From the NCBI GenBank assembly GCA_002316225.1, contig DCDC01000156.1, positions 1 to 6,745 on the forward strand: a DNA stretch of 6,745 nucleotides, given 5' to 3'. Every line of letters starts with the position of its first letter. Positions within the stretch are counted from its first letter, which is position 1. Under the pieces are notes generated by a model. That model was not told the DNA's origin. It ran no database searches and saw nothing but the letters and a program-made list of their open reading frames with translations. Positions 6,649-6,745 of this stretch are shown piece after piece. The position numbers and the translations under genes are program-made. This DNA is from Firmicutes bacterium UBA1065 (GTDB lineage Bacteria; Bacillota; Clostridia; Tissierellales; Sedimentibacteraceae).

Positions 6649-6745
6649 CCTCGCTACCCCGCTGGGCTAAGGTTGTAAACAGAAATAGACGAATCGCGTT
6701 CGGCGGTCGGCTGTGCCGCCGCCGGACTATCAAATGCAGGCTCAG
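6649..6745. other. 3' flank without a convincing gene
   Basis: These 97 bases after the last stop are GC-richer than the preceding genes and contain the hairpin. On the - strand, a frame open from the window edge to a stop at 6656-6654 reads 29 residues including SPAAAQPTAERD and SVYNLSPAG. It could be the end of a converging gene, but the hairpin alone could explain its alanine-rich look. No tRNA or promoter is evident. Confidence 0.4.
6698..6727 (+). repeat. GC-rich inverted repeat (hairpin)
   Basis: The arms pair over 13 positions, including one G-T wobble, with one unpaired T at 6707 and a TGT loop at 6712-6714. The ten innermost pairs are all G-C. No run of T follows, so it does not look like a standard intrinsic terminator. 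It could still stop transcription after the immunity gene or be part of an interspersed repeat. Confidence 0.6.

Noticed and set aside
6698..6727. Intrinsic terminator
   Set aside because: The stem is strong, but no T run follows, so only an inverted repeat is claimed.
1..6745. CRISPR array, tRNA, insertion sequence or integrase
   Set aside because: There are no short regularly spaced repeats, cloverleaf, terminal inverted repeats around a transposase, or recombinase-like protein in any frame examined.

Overview
The window looks like a chromosomal piece of a Bacteroidota (Bacteroidales-like) genome. The evidence is the protein family, a Bacteroidota-style polymorphic-toxin scaffold with a HELGHGAF-type metallopeptidase, together with the exported partner proteins and the absence of strong Shine-Dalgarno sequences. 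No rRNA or other taxonomic marker is present, so the assignment rests on family recognition only. Four genes lie on the + strand, nearly end to end, and no gap of 300 bases or more lacks a gene.

Layout. (1) 2-1117 is the 3' end of a large polymorphic-toxin gene that begins before the window. It holds the last 39 residues of a conserved, GC-rich core (metzincin Met-turn NLMDY, then a QEEGEGE hinge) and an AT-rich C-terminal domain whose second half resembles DUF5675. (2) 1121-2278 starts 3 nt later and encodes an exported protein with a helical part and a beta-rich C-terminal domain; it is the likely immunity protein for toxin 1. (3) 2265-5501 is a second copy of the core. It lacks the normal N-terminus and signal peptide, keeps a complete HExxHx6H/Met-turn metallopeptidase, and carries a different C-terminal domain with M15 (VanY-like) peptidase motifs. 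(4) 5506-6648 starts 4 nt after it and encodes a putative lipoprotein with PQQ-like beta-propeller repeats; it is the likely immunity protein for toxin 2. (5) 6649-6745 is a short, GC-richer flank with a strong hairpin and no convincing gene.

The genes make sense as a two-cassette array: [core end-toxin 1][immunity 1][5'-truncated core-toxin 2][immunity 2]. Both toxin domains resemble peptidoglycan-related enzymes, and both partners carry export signals, so the predicted site of action and protection is the periplasm. The last 118 bases of the core occur twice (1-118 and 3845-3962, about 89% identical by hand count). They lie in the same reading frame and end exactly where the two proteins diverge. 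Recombination between them would remove toxin 1 and immunity 1 and join the upstream core in frame to toxin 2, next to immunity 2. This resembles the orphan-cassette reservoirs known from CDI and Rhs loci, except that the displaced module keeps a whole protease region rather than a short homology tag. All functional statements are homology-by-eye or inference; no search was run.
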